Positions 1 through 6,677 are shown, numbered from the stretch's first letter. The stretch is DNA of 17,148 nt from Aquificaceae bacterium (GCA_015490105.1 WFYK01000101.1:1-17148), one strand, 5' to 3'. Program-made: numbers and translations. The notes: a model not told the origin generated them from the letters alone.

Positions 1-1
1 G

Positions 2-472
2 TTCACCAACTACCCACATCTTTTCTTGGGACTTGTCTACTTCTTGATCCCAATTGCTGTGGATGTTGCTTTAAACGAGGATATATCTTTGGAAGCGGTT
101 ATTCTGGGCCTTGCTATGGGAACTTGGGTTGCGGGTTTTGATATCCTTTACGCGCTTCAGGACAAAGACTTTGACGAGGCCCAAGGTCTCGGATCCGCGG
201 TTGTAAGGCTCGGTGTAGAAGGAGCACTAAAGCTTTCTAAAATCCTTCATACTGGAACGCTGATCTTTTTGATCTTGCTGGGAGTCGTGTCGGAGAAGCT
301 CTCTCTCTTTTATTTTCTGGGAACGCTGGCACTTGCGACATTTTTGTATTACGAGCACAGCTTGATAAAACCTTGGGATCTTTCTAAGGTAAACAAGGCT
401 TTCTTTACCGTAAACGGCTACGTGAGCGTAGTGTTCTTTTTGGTAGTTCTTCTTGACGCTACTTTACTTTGA
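2..472 (+). CDS. UbiA-family prenyltransferase, 3' part (5' end outside window)
   Basis: This is the C-terminal part of an integral-membrane aromatic prenyltransferase. The reading frame is open from base 2 and enters the window mid-gene, so a TTG at 26 is not a real start. The sequence begins FTNYPHLFLG, like the region after the first Asp-rich motif in UbiA/MqnP proteins. It then shows the second substrate-binding motif YALQDKDFDEAQG, in which the aspartates bind Mg-diphosphate of the polyprenyl donor. Several hydrophobic membrane segments follow. Family knowledge: such enzymes attach a polyprenyl chain to 4-hydroxybenzoate or to a futalosine-pathway menaquinone precursor. The visible part cannot tell UbiA from MqnP, so no symbol is given. 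The 3' end overlaps the convergent V4R gene by 14 bp, with no room for a terminator. Confidence 0.88.
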   Translation, partial: FTNYPHLFLGLVYFLIPIAVDVALNEDISLEAVILGLAMGTWVAGFDILYALQDKDFDEAQGLGSAVVRLGVEGALKLSKILHTGTLIFLILLGVVSEKLSLFYFLGTLALATFLYYEHSLIKPWDLSKVNKAFFTVNGYVSVVFFLVVLLDATLL

Positions 473-944
473 ATTCAAAAACGCATTTGTCGTTTCCTTG
501 AGCGGAACACTTTATCTCCTTTACCTCGAACTTCTTTCCGAGGAGTTCGCTCAGGAAACCCTTAAAGAATCCTGCCATGGGTTCACAAACGGGTTTCTCG
601 CTGGATCCTATAGCTTCCACGAGTATAGACCCTTCTACGAATATGCGCCTCTGATCCAAGTCGTAATCGAAGAGATCAACGAGGCGTGAGGACTCCGCTA
701 TTATGGTCAAAATCTCCAGAGCCTCGTCCAAGCGATCCGTGTGAAGTTCGTATCTGTCCCTTAAGGTCTTGGCTCCCTTTTTACCGCCGAACTCAGCTGC
801 CTTCTTCACTATCTTCCCTATGCCGAGTTTGGACATCTTGTGAACTTCTCTGTAACCGTCTATGAGGGCATCCCTGTGGATCAAGACCGACTCCCTTTCT
901 ATCGCTTCCGCAAGGGTCTTTATCTTGTCCTTTAAAAAACTCAT
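459..944 (-). CDS. stand-alone V4R (4-vinyl reductase) domain protein
   Basis: About 161 residues. The C-terminal half fits the V4R small-molecule-binding domain: VCEPMAGFFKGFLSELLG, then VKEIKCSAQGNDKCVFEFK, with the family's Cys and Gly-x-x-x-Cys pattern near the end. The N-terminal half is charged and helical (MSFLKDKIKTLAEAIERES). V4R domains occur in the photosynthesis protein BchJ, in XylR/DmpR-type sensors and in archaeal regulators, where they bind small hydrophobic ligands or metal. Here no DNA-binding or output domain is attached, so it may be a ligand carrier or sensor; the ligand is unknown. The start at 944 is chosen because the protein begins naturally at MSFLKDK. An in-frame ATG at 962 is possible and neither has a strong Shine-Dalgarno. 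The gene is divergent from the CPRC protein and convergent with the UbiA-like gene. Confidence 0.8.
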   Translation of the reverse strand: MSFLKDKIKTLAEAIERESVLIHRDALIDGYREVHKMSKLGIGKIVKKAAEFGGKKGAKTLRDRYELHTDRLDEALEILTIIAESSRLVDLFDYDLDQRRIFVEGSILVEAIGSSEKPVCEPMAGFFKGFLSELLGKKFEVKEIKCSAQGNDKCVFEFKVK

Positions 945-1007
945 CGCTACCAATTCTATCATCAACCGCCAATGACACAAGCCATAGGATCAGTTTCCAC
1001 AAAGGGA

Positions 1008-1013
1008 TATATT
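1008..1013 (+). promoter_or_regulatory. possible -10 element for the CPRC protein
   Basis: TATATT lies 37 nt before the ATG at 1045, in the roughly 100-bp divergent gap between the V4R gene and the CPRC gene. The -35 region is weak, so this is a tentative promoter only. Confidence 0.3.
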
Positions 1014-1030
1014 AAAGCGCCCTTTCGAAA

Positions 1031-1036
1031 AGGAGG
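1031..1036 (+). promoter_or_regulatory. strong Shine-Dalgarno that decides the start at 1045
   Basis: AGGAGG, within AAAAGGAGGTGATG, matches the 16S rRNA 3' end almost completely. Three in-frame starts follow: GTG 1036, ATG 1039 and ATG 1045. Only ATG 1045, with 8 nt spacing, is at normal distance. Confidence 0.75.
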
Positions 1037-1044
1037 TGATGAAG

Positions 1045-1356
1045 ATGAAGTTGGTTTTAGTAACTCAGAAAGTATGTCCCAGATGCGATAGAGCAAAGAA
1101 GATGCTAAAGGACCTTCAGAAGGAGATCCCCTTTGAGTGGGAAGAGGTAGATCTATATGAGGTTCTTGACACGCTGACATATTTAGGTATAGCTACGACT
1201 CCCGTCCTCTTCAAATACAAGGAGGATTACGACTTTGAAGAGGATGACGTCATCTTTATGGGTGAGCTTCCGAGAAAATGGCGTCTCAAGGAAGAACTGC
1301 TTAAACTAATCCAAGAAGCTCCTTCAGTTTCCGCTGAGGATCACCGCTCTTCATGA
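1045..1356 (+). CDS. small thioredoxin/glutaredoxin-fold protein with CPRC motif
   Basis: 103 residues. The N-terminus MKLVLVTQKVCPRC is a beta strand leading into a CxxC redox motif (Cys11, Cys14). About 40 residues later TTPVLF supplies the cis-proline strand of the thioredoxin fold. The spacing and small size fit a glutaredoxin-like or minimal thioredoxin-like disulfide oxidoreductase. The C-terminal part is acidic and then basic and is not a known extra domain. Its partner is not shown by the context: its neighbours are a divergent V4R gene and convergent trpC. The last 56 bp overlap the 3' end of trpC on the other strand, so the final residues (after about KLIQEA) may be poorly conserved. 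The start is fixed by the ribosome site at 1031-1036. Confidence 0.82.
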   Translation: MKLVLVTQKVCPRCDRAKKMLKDLQKEIPFEWEEVDLYEVLDTLTYLGIATTPVLFKYKEDYDFEEDDVIFMGELPRKWRLKEELLKLIQEAPSVSAEDHRSS

Positions 1357-2077
1357 GGGCGGTTCCTATCAAAAAGGCGTCTACTCCGAGGTTCATAAGT
1401 TCTAAGATCTGATCCCGCGTTTCTATACCGCTCTCCGCAACGAGGAAGGTAGCTCCCATCTCCTTTATCTTGGGACCTATCTCCTTAGTGAGGTTTACAT
1501 CCACCTGCAGGCTGTCGAGATCCCTGTTGTTTACTCCAATTACCTGAGCTCCCGCATCGAGGGCTACTTTGGCCTCTTCGAGGGAGAAAACCTCAACGAG
1601 GGGTGTGAGGCCAAGGTCTTCTGAGAAAGCTACCAGACTCCTCAGTCTATCCGGGCTCAAGATCCTGACTATTAAAAGAACCGCATCCGCACCGTAAGCC
1701 TTTGCTTCGAGGATCTGAACCTCGTCGAGGATAAAGTCCTTTCTGAGGAGGGGAAGGTTGACGGTTTCTCTTACTTTCTTTAAATCATCGAGTGAACCGT
1801 TAAAAAACTCCCTGTCGGTCAACACCGATACAGCAACCGCCCCCGCGGACTCGTAGAGGGATGCTTGAAGGGCGGGATCCACGTCTTTTATCTTTCCCGC
1901 GGAGGGAGAAGCTTTTTTAACCTCCGCTATTATCTTGGTTCTGCAAGACATAAGAGCTTTTTTAAAATCGAAAACCTTATCTCGCTCTCCTATTTTGGTT
2001 TCGATCTCCTTTATGTTCTCTTTCGCCTTTTGGATCTCCTTCTCCTTTACCGCTAATACCCTATCTAAGAACCCCAC
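1301..2077 (-). CDS. trpC: indole-3-glycerol phosphate synthase
   Basis: 258 residues, the usual length for stand-alone IGPS. It closes the indole ring of 1-(2-carboxyphenylamino)-1-deoxyribulose 5-phosphate during cytosolic tryptophan synthesis. The TIM-barrel motifs are clear: IIAEVKKASPSAG (residues about 49-61, with the substrate-binding lysine at 54), PLLRKDFILDEVQI (general-acid lysine at about 113), PLVEVF (catalytic glutamate at about 162), GVNNRDL (about 181-187) and VAESGI. The start is GTG at 2077, one base after the stop of the upstream radical SAM gene; an AAGGGG ribosome site lies inside that gene, so the two are translationally coupled. No other trp genes are in view. Its 3' end overlaps the CPRC gene by 56 bp. 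Confidence 0.97.
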   Translation of the reverse strand: MGFLDRVLAVKEKEIQKAKENIKEIETKIGERDKVFDFKKALMSCRTKIIAEVKKASPSAGKIKDVDPALQASLYESAGAVAVSVLTDREFFNGSLDDLKKVRETVNLPLLRKDFILDEVQILEAKAYGADAVLLIVRILSPDRLRSLVAFSEDLGLTPLVEVFSLEEAKVALDAGAQVIGVNNRDLDSLQVDVNLTKEIGPKIKEMGATFLVAESGIETRDQILELMNLGVDAFLIGTALMKSGDPQRKLKELLGLV

Positions 2078-2078
2078 C

Positions 2079-3044
2079 TTAGAACCCCTTGCGAACCGTC
2101 TCCATATGCCTGTTTAGGGCTGTTGTGTTGTAGCCCTGATAGGTTCCCCTGCGTTTTAGTTCGTTGACCACCGCTTGAAGGGTTTTGTTTTTGTTCTTCG
2201 GAGAACAGTAATCGGGAGCTATGAGAAGTTTCTCATCCACCTCCCCCGTTACCCTATGGACAACTACATTGGCGGGAAGTATCTCTATAAAGTCCGCACA
2301 GAGTTTAGCATACTCCTCTAAGGACAAGAGCTTAAACCTCCCTTCGAGAAACTCTTTGGCCATCTGTGTGTGCTTTATAACGTGAAGGGGGTGGATCTTG
2401 ATACCGTCTATGGGAAGGGAAGCTATCAGCTTGGCGGTTTCTATAACGTCTTCACGTGTCTCGTGGGGAAGTCCGATTATAACGTGAGCACAGATCTTCA
2501 AAGGCCTCTTAGAAGCCCTTAAGACCGCGTCTACAAAATCTGAAACCCCGTGGGCTCTGTTTATGCGCTTCAAGGTTTCAAAGTTGGCACTTTGAAGCCC
2601 GAACTCTATCCAAACCTCCAAACCCCTTTCCGCATAGGAACTAAGGAGGTCGAGAACCTCCTCCGGAGCACAGTCCGGTCTCGTTCCAACGTCTATGCCC
2701 ACGACACCCTCGAACTCAAGGGCGGTGTCGTATACCTCTTTGAGGGTATCCAGATCCGCGTAGGTGTTCGTATAAGACTGATAATAAACGAAAAAGAGTA
2801 TATCCTCCCCGTATTTTCTCTTAGCCCTTTCTATTCCTTGGGCAATTTGGGTTTTGAGGGGAACAGTAGGGCTGAGAAGCGAGGGCTTTGAACCGTCGTA
2901 ACAGAAGGTGCACCCTCCCACAGCCTTAGTTCCATCCCTGTTGGGACAGGTGAAAGGGAGGGCTACAGTTACCTTCTGAACCCTCTTGCCGTATTTCCTC
3001 AGGAAATATTCTTTCAAAGACAGAAAGGGGAGGGCCCCGCTCAT
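2079..3044 (-). CDS. radical SAM protein, YhcC / TIGR01212 type
   Basis: 321 residues. The cysteine motif is TCPNRDGTKAVGGCTFC (Cys33, Cys45, Cys48), i.e. C-x11-C-x2-C instead of the classical C-x3-C-x2-C. This spacing and the surrounding PNRDGTK are typical of the YhcC/TIGR01212 family. Further family motifs include FFVYYQSYTNTYA, GTRPDC and WIEFGLQS, the last two matching the SAM-binding part of Elp3/HemN-like barrels, and HVIIGLPHETREDV. The cysteines bind a [4Fe-4S] cluster that cleaves S-adenosylmethionine. The substrate of this family is not established to my knowledge. The ATG at 3044 has no good Shine-Dalgarno; it lies 19 nt after the DsrE-like stop, so coupling is likely. It sits between a DsrE-like gene and trpC in one operon. 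Confidence 0.9.
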   Translation of the reverse strand: MSGALPFLSLKEYFLRKYGKRVQKVTVALPFTCPNRDGTKAVGGCTFCYDGSKPSLLSPTVPLKTQIAQGIERAKRKYGEDILFFVYYQSYTNTYADLDTLKEVYDTALEFEGVVGIDVGTRPDCAPEEVLDLLSSYAERGLEVWIEFGLQSANFETLKRINRAHGVSDFVDAVLRASKRPLKICAHVIIGLPHETREDVIETAKLIASLPIDGIKIHPLHVIKHTQMAKEFLEGRFKLLSLEEYAKLCADFIEILPANVVVHRVTGEVDEKLLIAPDYCSPKNKNKTLQAVVNELKRRGTYQGYNTTALNRHMETVRKGF

Positions 3045-3063
3045 AAGAGATAAATATAAACCC

Positions 3064-3438
3064 TTACCAGGTGAGGACCCTTCCCGCGGATCCCAAGGAG
3101 GGAAGAGCTTGACTGGGTGTCAAAAGGGGAACGTCGAAGGCAAGATCCTCCTTAGTCATTCCGTTCAGCTCAAGGGACTGAAGACAGCCTACGAACTGAA
3201 CACCGTTTTCAAGGGCAAGATCCATGAAGCTCTTAAGGTTGTTTCCCCCTTCCATAGGATAGAGGTTCTCCGCTACACCCTTTTTAAGGAGCTGGGTTGC
3301 GGGGCCGGTAAAGTAAATTACCACGTTCATCTCGGAAGCTGCAGCGGTAGAAGCCAAGAAGAAAGCGGAGGGAAGCCTTTTGGGATTTTCGGGACCGGTT
3401 ATAAGTATGATCACCAAATCCGCGGGCTTTTGATCCAT
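3064..3438 (-). CDS. DsrE/DsrF-like sulfur-relay family protein
   Basis: 124 residues. It has the compact alpha/beta DsrE fold pattern: ADLVIILITGPENPKRLPSAFFLA at the N-terminus, MNVVIYFTGPATQLLKKG in the middle and FVGCLQSLELNGMTKEDL near the end. Its only cysteine, Cys85 in VGCLQS, is at the position of the sulfur-carrying cysteine in DsrE-like and related 'predicted peroxiredoxin' proteins. Family knowledge: DsrE-type proteins pass persulfide sulfur, for example to TusA or during sulfur oxidation. The actual partner is unknown. It is the first gene of a minus-strand operon with the radical SAM gene and trpC. AAAAGGAGG gives a strong ribosome site before the ATG at 3438, and the leader contains the AGAATATTCT motif shared with the RND operon. 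Confidence 0.85.
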   Translation of the reverse strand: MDQKPADLVIILITGPENPKRLPSAFFLASTAAASEMNVVIYFTGPATQLLKKGVAENLYPMEGGNNLKSFMDLALENGVQFVGCLQSLELNGMTKEDLAFDVPLLTPSQALPSLGSAGRVLTW

Positions 3439-3450
3439 AGCTGAAACCTC

Positions 3451-3478
3451 CTTTTAGAATTTAAGAATATTCTAAAAG
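3451..3478. promoter_or_regulatory. inverted-repeat operator in the DsrE / secreted-protein divergent region
   Basis: CTTTTAGAAT (3451-3460) and ATTCTAAAAG (3469-3478) are a perfect 10-bp inverted repeat around an 8-nt spacer. Inside is the palindrome AGAATATTCT (3464-3473). Read toward the DsrE-like gene, 3477 down to 3456 matches the motif at 4204-4225 in 20 of 22 positions, and each ends exactly 17 nt before its start codon. The left arm abuts the DsrE ribosome site. The gap is divergent, so it could also act on the secreted-protein gene. Confidence 0.65.
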
Positions 3479-3515
3479 CTTTGAAAACTTTTGTCCGTTC
3501 AAAAGATGGGTTAAA

Positions 3516-4178
3516 TTGAATCTTATGGGGAGGGCAGTAGGGATAATCTTGGTGGCTCTCTCTTTGTGTCTTGCAAGGGAACCCCAAGTTTACTTTCTAC
3601 AAATAGTTGGGTTTGTTCCCGATGAAAATGGAAAGCTCAAACCTTGGTATGTCCTCCTTGCGGAAGTTATAGAAGATACTGTGAGGTGCGAAAGGTCTTT
3701 CGTTCCGTCTACTGAGGAGGAATTTATAGACTTTGAATTGAAAACTATAGCCTACCTTACCCCTAACGGGGGGGTGCAAATAAGTTTTGACTCTATGGGA
3801 AAGTATACGAAGGCTGTAAACGTTTTCCCGAGCTTTCTGTGTTTTTTAATCCCTCCGGAAAAATTCAAAATAGAAGTGCTGGGTGAGGAGAAAACGTTCC
3901 GAGGAAAGGAACTCAAGGTTCTTAGGATATACCTCAAAAACGGAGATTATGTAGATCTGTGGCTTGAGAAGGGAAACGATAGGTTAGAGAGGTTCTTCAA
4001 CGCCTACTTTAAAGCTATCCTTTCCAAGGATATTCCTGAGAAGGAAAGGGGGTTTTATAAGGAGATGGCGGACAAGTTTCTTGAGCTGGGCTATCCGAGG
4101 GTTATAAAACAAAGATACAAGAGTGACGTCTTTAATAAGGTTATGGTAGAACTTGGTGTCGTGGAGAGGCCTAAGTGA
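3516..4178 (+). CDS. secreted protein of unknown function
   Basis: About 220 residues; I do not recognise a family. The N-terminus has a short charged region, a hydrophobic stretch GIILVALSLCLA and then REPQVYF, consistent with a Sec signal peptide cut after about residue 20; no clear lipobox is seen. The mature part is mixed alpha/beta and strongly charged, with few cysteines and a lysine-rich end. The start is uncertain: TTG at 3516 has GATGGG 5 nt upstream, while ATG at 3525 has no ribosome site. Its codon style matches the neighbours. It is transcribed in the same direction as the RND operon, 64 nt upstream of it, and is flanked on both sides by copies of the AGAATATTCT operator motif. 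This suggests, but does not prove, an envelope role linked to the pump or to the DsrE operon. Confidence 0.75.
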   Translation: MNLMGRAVGIILVALSLCLAREPQVYFLQIVGFVPDENGKLKPWYVLLAEVIEDTVRCERSFVPSTEEEFIDFELKTIAYLTPNGGVQISFDSMGKYTKAVNVFPSFLCFLIPPEKFKIEVLGEEKTFRGKELKVLRIYLKNGDYVDLWLEKGNDRLERFFNAYFKAILSKDIPEKERGFYKEMADKFLELGYPRVIKQRYKSDVFNKVMVELGVVERPK

Positions 4179-4188
4179 TCCAAATCAC
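4175..4188. promoter_or_regulatory. possible CRP/FNR-family binding site upstream of the RND operon
   Basis: GTGAT-CCAA-ATCAC is a perfect 5-bp-arm palindrome with the spacing of CRP/FNR-type sites (AGTGA-N6-TCACA). It overlaps the stop codon of the secreted-protein gene. Its centre at 4181.5 would be near -41.5 from a start site at about 4223, the class II activator position. A short palindrome can arise by chance. Confidence 0.4.
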
Positions 4189-4189
4189 A

Positions 4190-4217
4190 TTGACTTATAA
4201 GAATATTAGAATATTCT
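4190..4217 (+). promoter_or_regulatory. probable promoter of the RND efflux operon
   Basis: TTGACT (4190-4195), 16 nt, then TATTCT (4212-4217) forms a plausible sigma-70 promoter. Its -10 box lies within the AGAATATTCT palindrome, so a protein bound there would block initiation. TATATT at 4218-4223 is an alternative -10 but lacks a -35 at normal distance. Confidence 0.5.
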
Positions 4218-4225
4218 TATATTCT
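4200..4225. promoter_or_regulatory. 26-bp near-palindromic operator of the RND efflux operon
   Basis: The site reads AGAAT-ATT-AGAAT followed by ATTCT-TAT-ATTCT, with one mismatched pair in 13. It contains the same core, AGAATATTCT (4208-4217), as the DsrE leader. It overlaps the predicted -10 box and ends 17 nt before the tolC-like ATG. Likely a repressor site; the regulator is not in this window. Confidence 0.65.
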
Positions 4226-4242
4226 GAAAAGGGAGGTATCCC

Positions 4243-5556
4243 ATGATAGTTCTCTTAGTAGTTCTGACGGGAGTGCTTTTGGGCTTTACTCAAGAACTTA
4301 CCCTCAAAAGAGTTATAGAAGATACCCTAAAAAACAACCTTGAACTTCAGGCAAGTTTGGATCAGGTGAAAGCCCTTGAAAAGGAATACGAATCCGCTAA
4401 GGGGCTCCTCTTTCCAAACCTTAAGTTTGAGGAGATCTTCACGAGGACCGACATACCCGCTTACGTTCTCTTTACAAAGCTAAATCAGGAAAGGATAACG
4501 CCCGCGGACTTTACACCCAACAACCTAAACGATCCCAAAGCGGTAAGTAACTTCGAAACGAAATTATCCCTCGAAGTGCCCATATGGATGGGCGGTAAGA
4601 TCAGGAGCTTCAAGAGGATAGCTTTTTTGAGGCTCAGAGCGGAGAAGGAGAACTTCAAGAGAACGGAAGAAAAGGTGATATTTCAAGCTTATGAGACCTT
4701 CCTGAAAGCGTCCCTTGCTATGTCCGCTATAAAGGTGGCTCAAAAGAACTTTGAGGACGCGAAGGAGCATCTGAGAATTGCCCAAAAGAGTTATGAAACC
4801 GGCACAGCTTTGTTTTCGGACGTGCTCAAAGCTAAGGTTTTCGTAAGTAAAGCTAAGGAAAAACTCACGGAGGCTGAGAATAACTACCTTACAGCTTTGA
4901 AGGCTTTGTCCCTTTTGGCTAACACAAACTACGAGGGACTTTCGGTAAGACCCTTGGAGAGTTGTCCTTCCCTGAATTTAGAGGAGCTGAAAGCTAAAGC
5001 TCTTGAAAACCGCGAAGATCTCAAAGCGGTCCAAGAGTTTAAAAAGATTATGAAGGAAAGCTACAGGGCGTCTTTGGGGGATCTGTTCCCTCAAGTTGCA
5101 GGCTTTGTCTCCTACAGCCTTTACGATAAGGACGTGCCTTTTGGATCGGACGGTAAAGGTTATATGTTCGGCTTGAGTCTGTCCCTCAACTTCAACACGG
5201 GTCTGTCTCAACTTAAAAAGGCGGAGAGCTTCAAACTGAAAGAGAGGGCCTTAGAGAAGAGGGAAAATCTCCTAAGGAAGGCAATACTGTTCGAGGTGGA
5301 GAGGGCTTTCTTGGACTACAAGACCGCCCTTGCGTCTCTGAAGTCCGCGGAGGATAGGATAAGGTCCGCGGAGGAGGCGGTGCGCATACTCAAAGTAAGA
5401 TACGAAAACGGTATGGCGAGGATGGTGGATCTACTTGATGCCCAAGCTCAGCTCGAAATAGCCCGTTTTGATTACGCTCAGGCACTTTATAGGTGCAACT
5501 TAGCTTACGGGAAGGCCCTTTTTGAAGCGGGAGTTATTAAGGAGGTGCTAAGATGA
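4243..5556 (+). CDS. TolC-family outer-membrane efflux protein
   Basis: 437 residues, typical for the family. A signal peptide (IVLLVVLTGVLLGFTQ) is followed by two repeats of long, lysine/glutamate-rich alpha-helical hairpins. TolC-type signatures include LEKEYESAKGLLFPNLKFEE early in each half, IAQKSYETGTALFSDVLKAK in the first repeat and VRYENGMARMVDLLDAQAQ in the second. It would form the trimeric outer-membrane channel of a tripartite pump. GGGAGG upstream of ATG 4243 is a good ribosome site. It is the first gene of a three-gene operon whose stop overlaps the next start by 4 nt (ATGA). The leader carries the 26-bp operator, a possible CRP/FNR site and a promoter. The substrate cannot be told from this component. 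Confidence 0.93.
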   Translation: MIVLLVVLTGVLLGFTQELTLKRVIEDTLKNNLELQASLDQVKALEKEYESAKGLLFPNLKFEEIFTRTDIPAYVLFTKLNQERITPADFTPNNLNDPKAVSNFETKLSLEVPIWMGGKIRSFKRIAFLRLRAEKENFKRTEEKVIFQAYETFLKASLAMSAIKVAQKNFEDAKEHLRIAQKSYETGTALFSDVLKAKVFVSKAKEKLTEAENNYLTALKALSLLANTNYEGLSVRPLESCPSLNLEELKAKALENREDLKAVQEFKKIMKESYRASLGDLFPQVAGFVSYSLYDKDVPFGSDGKGYMFGLSLSLNFNTGLSQLKKAESFKLKERALEKRENLLRKAILFEVERAFLDYKTALASLKSAEDRIRSAEEAVRILKVRYENGMARMVDLLDAQAQLEIARFDYAQALYRCNLAYGKALFEAGVIKEVLR

Positions 5557-6674
5557 GGAGCTTTCTCAAATACGTGGTCTTCTTGGTTTTGCCGGTAACT
5601 TTGGTGATCCTTTGGCTTTCGGGTGCGTTTCACCACAGGATAGACGCAAAGGAAGTAGAACCGCCTACCAAGACAGTCAGCGGTATAAAGGTAGCTTCGG
5701 TAAAAGTAAAGGACAGATCTGTTCTTTCCTTCACCGGAACGATCGTCCCCTCCGACAGGGCGGAGATCTCAACGAGAAACATGGGCTACGTAGTTGAGGT
5801 GCTTGTGAAGGAGGGAGATAGGGTCAAAAAGGATCAGGTTCTTTTGAGGATAGACACAAAGGACGTCAGGGCACAGATAGAGTCCGCCCGCCAGGGGGTC
5901 GTTCAAGCTCAGAAAAACTACGAGATGGCCAAAGCTAACTTCGAAGCGGTAAAGAAAACCTACGAAAGATTCAAAAAGCTACTTGAGGAGAAGGCCATAA
6001 CCCAGCACGAGTTTGACATGATAGAAGCCAAGTTCAAATCCGCAAAAGCTCAGCTCGAGTCTGCCAAAGCGGGCGTTGAGATGGCAAAGAGGCAGTTGGA
6101 GGCTCTCCAAAACACCCTAACCTACACGGAGATAAAAGCTCCCTTCGACGGGTTTGTGGTCTCCAAGTTCGTAGATAAAGGAGACATAGCAAGACCGGGC
6201 TACCCGCTCCTTATTCTCGAAAAGCCTCCCTACAAGGTTGAGGTGAGCCTCCCCGAAAGGCTCTACACCCAGATAAGGGTCGGTGACAAGCTGACCGTTT
6301 ACGTTCCTTCCCTTAAGAAAAGGCTGAAGGCTACCGTGGTTGAAAAGGAAGCCTCTGTCGATCCTATGTCGAGAACCTTCAAAGTAAAGGCCCTCCTTCA
6401 AGGAAACGGCCTAAAGGGAGGTTTCTTTGCGAAGGTTTTCGTAGAGGAAAAGATCAAGAAAACGATCGTAATACCTCAGAAGGCTGTCTACAGGAGGTGG
6501 GACTTTACGGGCGTTTGGGTGGTAAAGCCCGACGGAACTTTGGAGCTGAGGTTCGTAAGAACGGGAAGGAAGTTCGGAAACATGGTCGAAGTTCTTTCCG
6601 GGCTAAAAGAGGGTGAGAAGGTGGTTGTGGAAGGACACGAGAGGGTCTGCGAAGGTTGTAAGGTCGGAGGTTAA
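5553..6674 (+). CDS. RND periplasmic adaptor (membrane fusion protein)
   Basis: 373 residues. An N-terminal membrane anchor (YVVFLVLPVTLVILWLSGAF) is followed by the two halves of a lipoyl/biotinyl-like domain: ISTRNMGYVVEVLVKEGDRVKKDQVLLRID and, after the hairpin, YTEIKAPFDGFVVSKFVDKGD. Between them lies a long alpha-hairpin (about residues 105-190, rich in AKANFEAVKK-like heptads). Beta-barrel and membrane-proximal domains follow. The adaptor joins the RND permease to the TolC channel. The start ATG overlaps the tolC-like stop by 4 nt and has AAGGAGG upstream. Oddity: the protein ends HERVCEGCKVGG, giving a CxxC pair (about Cys366 and Cys369) in a class that usually has few cysteines; it may bind a metal or form a disulfide. 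Confidence 0.93.
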   Translation: MRSFLKYVVFLVLPVTLVILWLSGAFHHRIDAKEVEPPTKTVSGIKVASVKVKDRSVLSFTGTIVPSDRAEISTRNMGYVVEVLVKEGDRVKKDQVLLRIDTKDVRAQIESARQGVVQAQKNYEMAKANFEAVKKTYERFKKLLEEKAITQHEFDMIEAKFKSAKAQLESAKAGVEMAKRQLEALQNTLTYTEIKAPFDGFVVSKFVDKGDIARPGYPLLILEKPPYKVEVSLPERLYTQIRVGDKLTVYVPSLKKRLKATVVEKEASVDPMSRTFKVKALLQGNGLKGGFFAKVFVEEKIKKTIVIPQKAVYRRWDFTGVWVVKPDGTLELRFVRTGRKFGNMVEVLSGLKEGEKVVVEGHERVCEGCKVGG

Positions 6675-6677
6675 GAG

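Noticed and set aside
2986..3444. 152-aa plus-strand frame opposite the DsrE-like gene
   Set aside because: It is a shadow of the DsrE-like and radical SAM genes, has no family resemblance, and the minus-strand genes have clear motifs and a ribosome site.
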